Below, in pieces: positions 8,750 through 20,246 of a stretch of 64,000 nt of DNA; the first letter of the stretch is position 1, and every line of letters begins with the position of its first letter. The notes beneath the pieces were generated by a model, which was not told where the DNA came from, ran no database searches, and was given only the letters and a program-made list of their open reading frames with translations. A program made the position numbers and the translations under genes. Source of the DNA: Kutzneria viridogrisea (GTDB taxonomy: Bacteria; Actinomycetota; Actinomycetes; Mycobacteriales; Pseudonocardiaceae); NCBI GenBank assembly GCA_014138725.1, contig JACJID010000002.1, forward strand, positions 758,001-822,000, written 5' to 3'.

Positions 8750-11700
8750 CCCGCCACGCCATCCTGCGGTGGACGGCGTTGCCCGAGATCAGTGACTGGT
8801 TCACGGGCACCGCGCGCTTCATGCTGGTGACCGGGGGCATGGGCACCGGCAAGACAACGCTCACCAAGCAGCTCCCGGGATACCTCGCACCACAGTCCTG
8901 GGCGGTGCACCACTGCCGGTCCGACGACGCCACGACGATCTCGGTCAACGGGCTGCTCAGCTCGTGGAGCACCCAACTGCTGCACCACCTCAAGCGGTAC
9001 GACCGGCACCTGGCCCAGCAGTGGCGCACGACCATCCAGGGCACGGCGCAGGGCCCTGGTTCAGTAGGTGTGCGCATCACGAACCTGAACCTGCACGTGG
9101 ACGAGCCGCCCGCGGACGTGCTGACGCGGGTGATCGCCGCGCCGCTGCGGGAGCTGGCCCGGCGCAACCGGCTGCCCGTCGTGCTGCTCGTCGTCGACGG
9201 GGTGGAGGAGGCCACCGACGCGGACGGCCGCAACCGGGTCTTCGACCTGCTGGCAAGCCTTTCCGGGGTGTCGCTGCCGCCCGAGGTCCGGTTCCTGGTG
9301 ACCTCGCGGCCGGATCCGGCCCTGGCCCAGGCGCTGTCCGGGGCACACCACCTGGACCTGGACGGGGTCAGCGAGCAGGACGTGGTCAACTACGTGGTGG
9401 CCCGCGCGGCGAACGACCCCGCGCTGGTGGGCAGGTCCCGGGTCCCCGGTGGGCTGCCCAGGTTCGCGCGCCTGCTCACCGAGCACGTGAAGGGCAACTT
9501 CCTCGTGGCGGCAAGGGTTCTGGACGACCTCGCGGGCACGCGCGAGCCGTACACCGAGTCCTCGCTGCGGGCGACGCCGAGCACGATGCCCCAGTTGTTC
9601 CGGGAACGGCTGCGACACCTGTTCGACTACCTGGACGAGCGGCAGCGGGACCTGTTGGGGCTGTTGGCGGTGGCCAGGGCCCCGCTGCGTGCGGAGGAGA
9701 TCGCCGATCTGCTGGGGGCCACCGACGGCTGGGTCCGCCGGTGCCTCACCAGGTTGCGGCCGGTGCTCGGCCTGGACAGTGGCCGCTACCGGCTGTTCCA
9801 CCGCTGCCTCGCGGACTTCCTGCACGACAGCGAGGAGAACCAGCTGTGGTGGCGCAGCGCGTCCGAGGACAACCTGGCACTGGCAAACAGGATAAGCGCG
9901 CAGTGGGCGCGGGACTGGGCGGCCTGCGATCACCCGTACGCCCTGAACCACGTGGTGGCCCACTTCACCAGCGCGATCACCGGACTGCGCGGCGGCAGGC
10001 GGCAGGACGCGCAACGCCAGCTCACCGAGATCCTGCTCGACTCCGGCTTCCTGCAGGCAAGAACCACGAGCTCGGGCGTTGACGGCCTCTACGCGGACCT
10101 GGGCTACGCGCAGTCGGTCCTGCCGGGGCCCGAGGTCGGCGCGCTGGCCAGATCCCTGCTGCGACAGGCACACCACCTCAGGAAGCACCCCGAACTCGTT
10201 GCGCGCCAACTGCACCACGACGCGGTGCTCACCGGTGACGCCGCACTGGCCGGGCGGCTCGACCCGCCTGGACTGCGGCTGGCGTGGGCCAGTTCCCCCG
10301 CGGCCGTCCCGGCGCTGCACACCCTGTCCGGGCACAGCGGTGCGATCACCGCCGTGGCGGCGGGCAGTCACGTCGTGACCGGCTCGGTGGACGGCACGGT
10401 CCGGGTCTGGGACGGCGAGACCGGTGCGCTGCGGCACGTCCTGTCCGGGCACGAGGGACCGATCAGCTCCGTGGTGCTGGCCGACCGGGTGCTCTCCGGC
10501 TCGGCGGACGGCACGGTGCGCGCGTGGGACCTGCGCACCGGGGAGCTGGAACTGGTGGTGGAGGGCCACGAGGGGCCGGTGACCGGGGTCGCGGTGGCCG
10601 GGACGCGCATCGTCAGCGCCTCCTGGGACCGGACCGTCCGGGTGTGGGACGGGCGGACCGGTGCCCCGCTGCGCGTGCTGCGCGGGCACCAGGGGCAGGT
10701 GGACGCCCTCGCCGTGGCCGACCAGACCGCGGTGACGGCGGGTGGTGACGGCACGATCAGGCTGTGGCACCTCAACTCCGGCAGGCAGCTGCACTCGCAC
10801 ACCGGGCAGAGCGCGCAGATCAGGTTGCTCGCGGCCTCGGCGACGCGCGTGGTGCTCGGGGCGGGCGACGGCACGGTGTGCGTGATCGACCCGCGCTCCG
10901 GGCTGGTGACCGGCACCCTGGACGGCAAGGCGGGCCGGGTGACGGCGATGTCCTTGGCGGGCAAGCTGATCACCGGCACCTCCGACGGCACGGTCCGGGT
11001 GTGGGACCTGGACACCGGTCAGAGCACGGCGCGGCTGCACACCGGCGGCCGGGTCACCGCGGTGGCGCTGAGCGCGGACGGGCACAGCGCGGTCACCGCC
11101 GCCGAGGACGGCACGGCGCGGGTGTGGAACCTCAGCGCCATGGGCGAGTCCACAGCGGACAGACACAGTGGACAGATCAACGCGGTGGCGGTGACCGGAC
11201 AGGGCAGGGCGATCACGGCCTCGGACGACAAGTCGGTGCGGATCTGGGACACGCGCACCGGGGAGCTGTTGAACACGCTGGAGGAGCACCAGGACTGGGT
11301 GACCTCCGTGGCGGTCAGCACGGACGGCGACCGGGCGGCAACCGCTTCCTACGACCGCACGGCACGGGTGTGGGACGTGCGGACCGGCGAGCAGTTGCAC
11401 GAGCTGGTCGGGCACGAGGACCAGCTCACCGCGGTGGCGCTGACCCGGGACGGGACCAAGGCCGTGACCGCCTCCTGGGACCGCACGGCGCGGGTGTGGG
11501 ACCTGCACACGGGCAATCCACTGTGGACACTGCGCGGGCACCTGGACTGGATCACGGCGGTGGCGGTGACGCCCGGCGGGGACCGGACGGTGACGGTGTC
11601 CGACGACGGGGCGGCCTGCGTGTGGGACCTGCGCACCGGCAGCCTGTACGTGACGCTCAGCGGCCACTGGGACAAGGTGGCGGCCGTCGCGGTGACCGAC

Positions 11701-12189
11701 GCGCTGGCTGTCACCGGGTCATGGGACGCCACGGCCCGGGTGTGGAGCGTGGAAGGCGGGCACCTGGTGCACGTGCTCGCCGGGCACCAGGGCGCGGTGA
11801 CCTGCGTTGCCGTGGACCCGAGCGGGGCGCGGGCGGCGACCGGCTCGGCGGACGGCACGGCGGCGCTGTGGGACCTGGCCAGCGGTCGGTGCCTGTTCAC
11901 CACGGAGAAGCACGACCGCAGGATCACGGCGGTCGCTGTAACGCCAGACGGCGCGGAAGTCGTTACAGCGTCGGAGGACCAGACGATCCGGGTGTCCGGA
12001 CCGGACCGTTCACTGCTGGTCGGTCAGCCCGAGCCGGCGACCTGCCTGGCACTGACCGAGACCGGTTTTGTGGTCGGCACCTCGGCGGGCGGCGTGCTGG
12101 GCTACGTCAACACCACCCCGTCAGCACCACCGCCCCAGCCCGGTGAGGGTGCGGCGGGTGCCGTCCGCGGCGGTGACCCAGCCCGCTGA
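8746..12189 (+). CDS. NACHT/STAND-type ATPase with 14 WD40 repeats
   Basis: 1147 residues. Residues 1-25 precede a Walker A GGMGTGKTT (about 29-38). Walker B is VVLLVVDGVEEA (about 144-155) and a sensor-like FLVTSRPDP follows (about 183-191). A winged-helix/helical arm occupies 250-510 (LLGLLAVARAPLRAEEIADL). From about 525 to 1125 I count 14 WD40 repeats, most ending in VRVWD or ARVWD and spaced 39-42 residues, enough for two seven-bladed propellers. STAND proteins of this build act as ligand-gated switches, and related actinobacterial loci are proposed in anti-phage or self/non-self conflict. No effector domain is fused at the N-terminus, so signalling presumably goes through the coupled 177-residue protein. 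The 3' end overlaps the convergent gene by 69 bp. Confidence 0.93.
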   Translation: MTRHAILRWTALPEISDWFTGTARFMLVTGGMGTGKTTLTKQLPGYLAPQSWAVHHCRSDDATTISVNGLLSSWSTQLLHHLKRYDRHLAQQWRTTIQGTAQGPGSVGVRITNLNLHVDEPPADVLTRVIAAPLRELARRNRLPVVLLVVDGVEEATDADGRNRVFDLLASLSGVSLPPEVRFLVTSRPDPALAQALSGAHHLDLDGVSEQDVVNYVVARAANDPALVGRSRVPGGLPRFARLLTEHVKGNFLVAARVLDDLAGTREPYTESSLRATPSTMPQLFRERLRHLFDYLDERQRDLLGLLAVARAPLRAEEIADLLGATDGWVRRCLTRLRPVLGLDSGRYRLFHRCLADFLHDSEENQLWWRSASEDNLALANRISAQWARDWAACDHPYALNHVVAHFTSAITGLRGGRRQDAQRQLTEILLDSGFLQARTTSSGVDGLYADLGYAQSVLPGPEVGALARSLLRQAHHLRKHPELVARQLHHDAVLTGDAALAGRLDPPGLRLAWASSPAAVPALHTLSGHSGAITAVAAGSHVVTGSVDGTVRVWDGETGALRHVLSGHEGPISSVVLADRVLSGSADGTVRAWDLRTGELELVVEGHEGPVTGVAVAGTRIVSASWDRTVRVWDGRTGAPLRVLRGHQGQVDALAVADQTAVTAGGDGTIRLWHLNSGRQLHSHTGQSAQIRLLAASATRVVLGAGDGTVCVIDPRSGLVTGTLDGKAGRVTAMSLAGKLITGTSDGTVRVWDLDTGQSTARLHTGGRVTAVALSADGHSAVTAAEDGTARVWNLSAMGESTADRHSGQINAVAVTGQGRAITASDDKSVRIWDTRTGELLNTLEEHQDWVTSVAVSTDGDRAATASYDRTARVWDVRTGEQLHELVGHEDQLTAVALTRDGTKAVTASWDRTARVWDLHTGNPLWTLRGHLDWITAVAVTPGGDRTVTVSDDGAACVWDLRTGSLYVTLSGHWDKVAAVAVTDALAVTGSWDATARVWSVEGGHLVHVLAGHQGAVTCVAVDPSGARAATGSADGTAALWDLASGRCLFTTEKHDRRITAVAVTPDGAEVVTASEDQTIRVSGPDRSLLVGQPEPATCLALTETGFVVGTSAGGVLGYVNTTPSAPPPQPGEGAAGAVRGGDPAR

Positions 12190-14244
12190 CCACACCGCGC
12201 CGCCGACCGGCACGGCGGCGCGCAGTTCGCCGCCCGGTTGGACGAGCGGCATGGCGGTGATGCCCGTGCCGTCCCAGTGTTCGAGCAACGGCTGGCCCGA
12301 GCCCTGGGAGCCGAGGAGCCACACGTCGTTGGCGGACAGGGCCGCGACGGCGTTGAGAGAGCTCTGCTCCGCGTTGGGAGCAGTGATCTCGTCCCACCGC
12401 GTGCCGTTCCAGTGCAGCACGAACTGGTTGCGCTGCTTGGTGGTGGGGTTCTGGGAGCCGCCGACCGCCCAGACGTCCCCGGGCGCGAGGGCGGTGACCC
12501 GGAGCAGGTCGGTGTTGGCCCCGGCGACGGTGGGGCTGGGCAGTTCGCGCCAGGTGCTGCCGTCCCAGTGCACGATCAACGGGCGGTCCACTCCGCCCTC
12601 AACGGTGTTGCCGACCGCCCAGACATCGGACGGGCTGGTACCGCCAACCCCGGTGAGCACCGTCCTGGCGGCGGTGTGACCGATGTCCGGCACGACCCGC
12701 TGCCACTTCGTGCCGTTCCACCGCAGCACCAACGGTTGTACGACACCGCTGCTGGACAGGCCCACCGCGAAGCCCTCGGTGCCGGTGGCCCACACGTCGA
12801 CCAGTTCGTTGAGCACGCTGCCGGGGTTGTCCGCCACGGCGGTGCTCCACGTGCTGCCATCCCACCGCTGGACCACGGCCTGGCGTTTGTTGCCGGGCGG
12901 CACGACAAATCCCACCGACCAGGCCAGGTCCCGGCTCGGCGCGGTGACGGAGCTGAGCTGGCCCCAGTTGGTCAGCAGCGGTGTGGGCACCGTGGACCAG
13001 GTGTGACCGTCCCAGTGCTCAATCAGGCCCTGGCGTGCACCGGGGCCGGAGACTCCGTCACCGACCGAGCCGACGGCCCACACGTCCTCGGGTGCGCTGG
13101 CGGCGATGCCGTTGAGGAATCCGTTGTGGTCGCTGGAGGTCTGCCAGGTGAAGGAACAGGGCTTGACGGTCTGCCGCGTGCTCACGACAGGTGTGGCCGT
13201 CGTGCCGGGCGGTGGCGGGGTTGGCAGGAGGCGCGATGTGGTCGTCGTGGTGGTGGGAATCGGCACGAGCGCCTCAGTGGTGCTCGCAGTCGTCGTGGGA
13301 GGGGACAGGGCGATGGCAGGCGGATTGGGCGGCACCGGCAGCGGTGGGATCACCGGCTGGGAACTGGCCGCCAGGGCGAACACCGACAGCAGTGAGGCCG
13401 CCAGCCCCACCACCCGTCCCGCCGGGGTCTGGGTGAGGAACGTGACGACCTGCGCGGCCTTGGGCACCGCGCTGAACGAGAACCAGGTTCGGGCTGCCCC
13501 GACCGTGCGCAGCGTGTCGGTGGTGGCGGCCGCCTCCTCGACGGCCTGCGCCAGCCGCTCGCGGAAACCCGCTGGCAGCAACAACAACGGGATGACCACG
13601 GGCAACCACTCCATGGGCCGCCAGTGCTCGTTGCGCTGGGCGGCGCACGCGGTACAGGCACCGAGGTGCGCGATCACCGTCAGGTAGAGCTTGCCGCACG
13701 GGAGCAGTGGCCCGCCGGTCCAGTGGGTCAGCTCCGCCGCCAAGGTGGCGCACTGGCTGCGCTGGGCCCTGGCCACGACCACGGCCTTGAGCGCGAGTTC
13801 CAGCTCGGCCTGCGCCTCGGCCACGAGCCGTTCCGCGCGGGCGAGGTCCAGTCCCATGACCTCGGCGACCTCGCGGTCGCTCAGCTCCCGCGGCACCTTC
13901 AGGCTCAGCACCTTGCGGTGGCTGAACCCCAGGCTGCCGATGCCGTGCCAGACCAGCCGGGCCCGGTCCAGGCTGGCCACCACGTGCGCCGGGTCCAGCG
14001 GCGGCACGGTACGGTCCGGGGCGACCAGCACCTGGTCCGCGCAGTGCCGGTAGGCAAGGCCCCGCAGCCACGGCCTGATCAGCTCGGGCGCCTCGCCCGC
14101 GTCCAGCGCCGACCGCGCCTCGGTCAGTGTGCGCGCCGCGGCGTCCAGTGCCGCGTCCTCGTTGCTCAGCAGGGCGTAGCAGGCGGTGTAAGTGCTTTGT
14201 CCGTAGCGTTCGCTGAACTCGTCGTGTTCCCACGCACCAGGCAT
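12121..14244 (-). CDS. Sigma-70/zinc-finger/TM/beta-propeller fusion protein
   Basis: 707 residues from ATG 14244. Residues 5-65 resemble ECF sigma region 2 (FSERYGQSTYTACYALL, then LIRPWLRGLAYRHCADQ). Residues 90-155 resemble region 4 (FSHRKVLSLKVPRELSDREV, AEVMGLDLARAERLVAEA). A Cys/His cluster (CGKLYLTVIAHLGACTAC, about 180-198) looks like the zinc-binding anti-sigma motif. A membrane helix (VVGLAASLLSVFALAA) lies near 278-294, followed by a Pro/Thr-rich wall-spanning linker. The outer part (about 365-707) has repeats built around DVWAVG and HWDGxxW every 50 or so residues, a propeller-like sensor. One chain thus joins promoter recognition, anti-sigma, membrane and external domain. The DNA-binding half may be degenerate. 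The fold assignment is by eye. Confidence 0.8.
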   Translation of the reverse strand: MPGAWEHDEFSERYGQSTYTACYALLSNEDAALDAAARTLTEARSALDAGEAPELIRPWLRGLAYRHCADQVLVAPDRTVPPLDPAHVVASLDRARLVWHGIGSLGFSHRKVLSLKVPRELSDREVAEVMGLDLARAERLVAEAQAELELALKAVVVARAQRSQCATLAAELTHWTGGPLLPCGKLYLTVIAHLGACTACAAQRNEHWRPMEWLPVVIPLLLLPAGFRERLAQAVEEAAATTDTLRTVGAARTWFSFSAVPKAAQVVTFLTQTPAGRVVGLAASLLSVFALAASSQPVIPPLPVPPNPPAIALSPPTTTASTTEALVPIPTTTTTTSRLLPTPPPPGTTATPVVSTRQTVKPCSFTWQTSSDHNGFLNGIAASAPEDVWAVGSVGDGVSGPGARQGLIEHWDGHTWSTVPTPLLTNWGQLSSVTAPSRDLAWSVGFVVPPGNKRQAVVQRWDGSTWSTAVADNPGSVLNELVDVWATGTEGFAVGLSSSGVVQPLVLRWNGTKWQRVVPDIGHTAARTVLTGVGGTSPSDVWAVGNTVEGGVDRPLIVHWDGSTWRELPSPTVAGANTDLLRVTALAPGDVWAVGGSQNPTTKQRNQFVLHWNGTRWDEITAPNAEQSSLNAVAALSANDVWLLGSQGSGQPLLEHWDGTGITAMPLVQPGGELRAAVPVGGAVWSAGWVTAADGTRRTLTGLGRWC

Positions 14245-14311
14245 TGACCCCAGCCCCCTTCGCCCCAGCATCGGGACGCCCGCGGATCGCGGTACGGGGT
14301 GGGCCGCACTA

Positions 14312-16947
<2,636 letters not shown>

Positions 16948-16948
<1 letters not shown>

Positions 16949-18099
16949 TAGTCCCTCGGATCGTCAGGATCGAGGCCGTGCAAGGGGAACACCGCTCGCC
17001 GGGTGTCCCTGATCGCCACGTCCACCGGTAGCGAGGCGTCCCCGCCCCAGTGCTCGAACAGGGTCTGCCCGCCGTCGCCCATGACCGCCTTGCCGGTGCG
17101 CTCGGCCCAGCCCTGCGGCAGCGCGGTCTCCGGTTCCAGGTCGCGGTCCAGCACCGTGGCGAGCAGGTGCGTCCACGAGCGCGGCACCACGCGGGCCAGT
17201 TCGTACCCGCCGCCGCCCAGCGCCAGCCACTTGCCCTCGGCATGACGTAACGCGAGCTCACGCAGCACGCGGTAGATCGCCCGGTGGCCGTCCACGGTCA
17301 GCGCGAGGTCGGCCAGCGGATCCTCGCGGTGCGAGTCCACCCCGCACTGGGTGACCAGCACCTGCGGGCGGAAGGCTGCCAGCAGTGAGGGCACCACGGC
17401 GTGGAAGGCGCGCAGCCACTCGGCGTCCTCGGTGCCCGGCGGCAGCGGCAGGTTCACCGAGGTGCCCATGGCCTGGCCCGAGCCCAGTTCGCGCGCGTAG
17501 CCGGTGCCCGGCCAGAGCGTGGTCGGGTGCTGGTGCAGGGAGATCGTGAGCACCCTCGGGTCGGCGTAGAACGCGGCCTGCACCCCGTCCCCGTGGTGCA
17601 CGTCCACGTCCACGTAGGCCACCCGCTCCACCCCGCTGTCCAGCAGGTACCCGATCGCGGCTGCGCAGTCGTTGTACACGCAGAAGCCCGCCGCGTGGTC
17701 GCGCATGGCGTGGTGCAGACCACCGGCGATGTTCACCGCGCGGTCGGCCGCCCCGGACACGATCTGCTCGGCCGCCACCAGCGAGGCGCCCACGACCAGG
17801 CTGGACGCCTCGTGCATGCGCTCGAAAACGGGGTTGTCCGCGGTGCCCAGCCCGTGGCCGACGCCCAGCGCCGAGCTCGGTGCCGCCCGCACCGCCGCCA
17901 GGTAGCCGGGCTCGTGCACCCGCTCGACCTCCTCGGCGCTGGCGAAGCGGGGTTTGAGCAGGTCAACACCGGTGAGCACCCCCAGCTCACCGGCCAGCCG
18001 CACAGTGAGGTCCAGCCGCACGGGATTGAGCGGGTGCTCGGCCCCCATGTCGTAGCCGAGCAGCGAGTCGTCCCACACAACGGCGGCAGGCTTGCCCAT
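16948..18099 (-). CDS. acuC: AcuC-type zinc-dependent protein deacetylase
   Basis: 383 residues from ATG 18099, preceded by AGGGTG at 6 bases. GTG 18108 is an alternative. Class I HDAC signature elements are present: AGGLHHAMRDHAAGFCVYND (tandem His charge relay, about residues 132-151), VAYVDVDVHHGDGVQAAFY (zinc Asp/His, about 165-183), STQ-equivalent SLHQHP, and GGGGYELARV near the C-terminus. AcuC removes acetyl groups from lysine of acetyl-CoA synthetase, opposing the GNAT enzyme encoded directly downstream. The two genes form an operon with a 1-bp overlap, and the sigma-like fusion gene 67 bp further on may be included. Cytoplasmic. Confidence 0.95.
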
Positions 18100-18175
18100 G
18101 TCGGACACCCTATGCGCACCCACCAACAGTGCGCTGGGGTTGCCGGGGCGGTGCTCACTGGTGGACGCTTCTAGG

Positions 18176-18514
18176 GTGAGTGAGGAAGTGATCCGCCTGG
18201 ACCTCGATGAGACCGGTGTCGGAGTGGACCTGCCCCGGCCCCAGGATCGCAGGGACCAGGTGCAAGGGGTCCCCTACCGCCCGGTCGAGTTCCGCGACGA
18301 CGACCTGGCTACGGCATTGGAGCGATCGGCCGCCTGGCTGAGGCAGGCGCAGCAGTGGCTGGGTGAGCCGATCGACGTGATCGCCATCCACCTGGACTAC
18401 GACGACAGCGACAACGCGCCGTACTACGACGTGAAGCTGCTGTGCAACGAGGAGGACCTCGCGGGTGCCCCGGTGGCGCTGCGGGAGATGACGGGGCGGT
18501 CCTCCCCGGCCTAG
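18176..18514 (+). CDS. Small conserved-looking acidic protein, unknown function
   Basis: 112 residues from GTG 18176 (MSEEVIRLDL). A second in-frame GTG lies at 18188. The gene is divergent from acuC, 76 bp away. The protein is acidic, with a central amphipathic helix (ATALERSAAWLRQAQQWLG) and a DYDDSDNAPYYDVKLLCNEE segment. No family is recognised. Codon use and third-position GC match neighbouring genes, and it is closed by a clear hairpin, which supports it being real. Confidence 0.65.
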   Translation: MSEEVIRLDLDETGVGVDLPRPQDRRDQVQGVPYRPVEFRDDDLATALERSAAWLRQAQQWLGEPIDVIAIHLDYDDSDNAPYYDVKLLCNEEDLAGAPVALREMTGRSSPA

Positions 18515-18533
18515 TACCAGCGTGGTGGGCCCA

Positions 18534-18568
18534 CCCGGCGAGTTCCCTCCGCAGAGGGAAGCGCCGGG
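18534..18568 (+). terminator. Two-tier hairpin terminator
   Basis: Outer arms CCCGGCG (18534-18540) and CGCCGGG (18562-18568) enclose a perfect inner stem TTCCCTC/GAGGGAA with loop CGCA. It lies 20 bp after the stop of the 112-residue gene and 28 bp before the next start. Confidence 0.7.
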
Positions 18569-18595
18569 CGGGGTCCGCACGCCATCGTTGACGTC

Positions 18596-19075
18596 ATGAT
18601 CCGCACGATCGGCAGGCCCCGCACGAGGCGGGGCCTGCTCACCGCGTCCGGATACGCCGCGGGCGCGTGGGCGGCCGTCTACACCGCGGCCAACGTGCAC
18701 TGGGCGCTGGGCGGCACCGCCGTGCTCGGCGACACGGCCCACCGCGGACTGCCGCTGTTCGGCCCCGCCCCGCTGGCCGCCGCGATGGGCGCACTGGGAG
18801 TCGTGCTGGCCCTGGCGCTGGTGCGGCCGTGGGGGCGTGGGGTGCCCCGCTGGCTGCTCACCACCCTGGGCTGGATCGCCTGCGTGGGGCCTGGCGCCCA
18901 CGCGATCAACGGGCTCGGCCAGGAGATGCTGCTGGACCTGGGACTGCTGCCCGCCGCGCTGCGCACCTGGTCGACCGGCCAGACCGCGCTGGTGGAGGGC
19001 TTCTTCCTGTGCGGGGCCGTGCTCTTCGGCGTCGCGGTCGGCGACTACCTGGCGAGGCAACCACAACAGAATTAG
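18596..19075 (+). CDS. DUF3995-like small integral membrane protein
   Basis: 159 residues. A basic N-terminus (RPRTRRG) precedes four predicted membrane helices: GYAAGAWAAVYTAANVHWAL, LAAAMGALGVVLALALV, WLLTTLGWIACVGPGAHAIN and VEGFFLCGAVLFGVAVGDYL. The AxNVHWALGG element in helix 1 is characteristic of the DUF3995 family. Function is not known. The two esterase genes follow 10 bp after its stop, so it probably shares their transcript. Confidence 0.75.
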   Translation: MIRTIGRPRTRRGLLTASGYAAGAWAAVYTAANVHWALGGTAVLGDTAHRGLPLFGPAPLAAAMGALGVVLALALVRPWGRGVPRWLLTTLGWIACVGPGAHAINGLGQEMLLDLGLLPAALRTWSTGQTALVEGFFLCGAVLFGVAVGDYLARQPQQN

Positions 19076-19085
19076 AGGGGGATTC

Positions 19086-20246
19086 ATGCGCACAGCGACT
19101 GCCGTGGTCGCTGCGGTGGCGGCTGCCCTGGTGACGGCGGCACCCGCCGCCGCGGCACCGGTGCGGCCGACACTGCCCGCGCCCACCGGACACGACCGGC
19201 TGGGCACCGTGGAGCTGCACCTGGTCGACCCGGCCAGGACCGATCCGTGGACCGACAGCCCCGCACACCGCGAGCTGATGGTCAGTATCACCTACCCGGC
19301 GCGGGACACCGAGCAGCACCCGGCCGCGCCCTGGCTGCCCTCCGGGGTCGCGCCCGCGTTCGTCCAGCTGGTCAGCCAATCGGGTATCGACCTCAGCGCG
19401 GTGCCGCTGCCCGACTCGCACGCGCACACCGGCGCACCGGCAGCGGGCCGTCACCCGGTGCTGCTGTACTCACCCGGTTACGGCAGTGTCCGCGAACTGG
19501 GCACGGCTCAGGTCGAGGACCTCGCCAGCCGCGGCTACGTGGTCGTCACCATCGACCACACCCACGAGGCGCCCGCCGTGCAGTTCCCCGGTGGACGGGT
19601 GGAACCGGGCAAGCAGCCGACGAACCCCGACATCGGCAAGGCGCTCGACGTGCGGGTGGCCGACACGCGGTTCGTGCTCGACCAACTCGCCGTGCTGGCC
19701 CGCGGCGGCAACCCCGACGCCGAACACCGCGCGCTGCCACCGGGTCTGGACCGTGCACTGGACCTGAGCCGCACCGGCATGTTCGGGCACTCGCTGGGCG
19801 GCAACACCGCCGCCTCGGTCATGGCCGTGGACGCACGCGTGGCGGTCGGGGCGAACCTGGACGGGGCGATCCACGGCCCCGTCGCGGACTCCGGTCTGGA
19901 CCGGCCCTTCCTGTTGGTGGCCAGCCAGGACCATGACCGCACGACCGATCCGAGCTGGGCCACGTTCTGGTCGCACCTGCGCGGCTGGCACGTGAACCTC
20001 AAGCTCACCGGCTCGGCGCACATCAGCTACACCGACCTGCAACCCGTGCTGGGCCAACTGGTCGCCGCGGGCACTGTGCCCGCCGACCGCGCCAAGCCCC
20101 TGATCGGCACCATCGACCCGGACCACTCGGTCGCCGCCCAGCGCGCGTACCTGGCGGCGTATTTCGACCTCCAGCTCAAGCACCGCGACAGCGGGCTGCT
20201 CGACGGCCCGTCACCGTGCTTCCCGGAAGTGGAGTTCCTCCGATGA
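19086..20246 (+). CDS. Secreted alpha/beta-hydrolase, PAF-acetylhydrolase/lipase-like (copy 1)
   Basis: 386 residues from ATG 19086, with GAGGGGG just upstream. Signal peptide MRTATAVVAAVAAALVTAAP has an AXA cleavage site near residue 24. The nucleophile elbow is GHSLGG (residues about 235-240). Oxyanion-strand VLLYSPGYGSVRELG precedes it, and GSAHISYTD probably carries the catalytic His. The repeated SRGYVVVTIDHTHEA is the hallmark of the PF03403-like esterase group. Expected substrate: short-chain lipid, PAF-like or polyester ester bonds outside the cell. Its stop overlaps the start of a close paralogue (ATGA at 20243), a recent-looking tandem duplication. Confidence 0.88.
   Translation: MRTATAVVAAVAAALVTAAPAAAAPVRPTLPAPTGHDRLGTVELHLVDPARTDPWTDSPAHRELMVSITYPARDTEQHPAAPWLPSGVAPAFVQLVSQSGIDLSAVPLPDSHAHTGAPAAGRHPVLLYSPGYGSVRELGTAQVEDLASRGYVVVTIDHTHEAPAVQFPGGRVEPGKQPTNPDIGKALDVRVADTRFVLDQLAVLARGGNPDAEHRALPPGLDRALDLSRTGMFGHSLGGNTAASVMAVDARVAVGANLDGAIHGPVADSGLDRPFLLVASQDHDRTTDPSWATFWSHLRGWHVNLKLTGSAHISYTDLQPVLGQLVAAGTVPADRAKPLIGTIDPDHSVAAQRAYLAAYFDLQLKHRDSGLLDGPSPCFPEVEFLR

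Noticed and set aside
9061-11667. 868-codon minus-strand frame opposite the NACHT-WD40 gene
   Set aside because: Composition follows the reverse complement of WD40 repeats. It has no recognisable domain and is explained by third-position GC bias.
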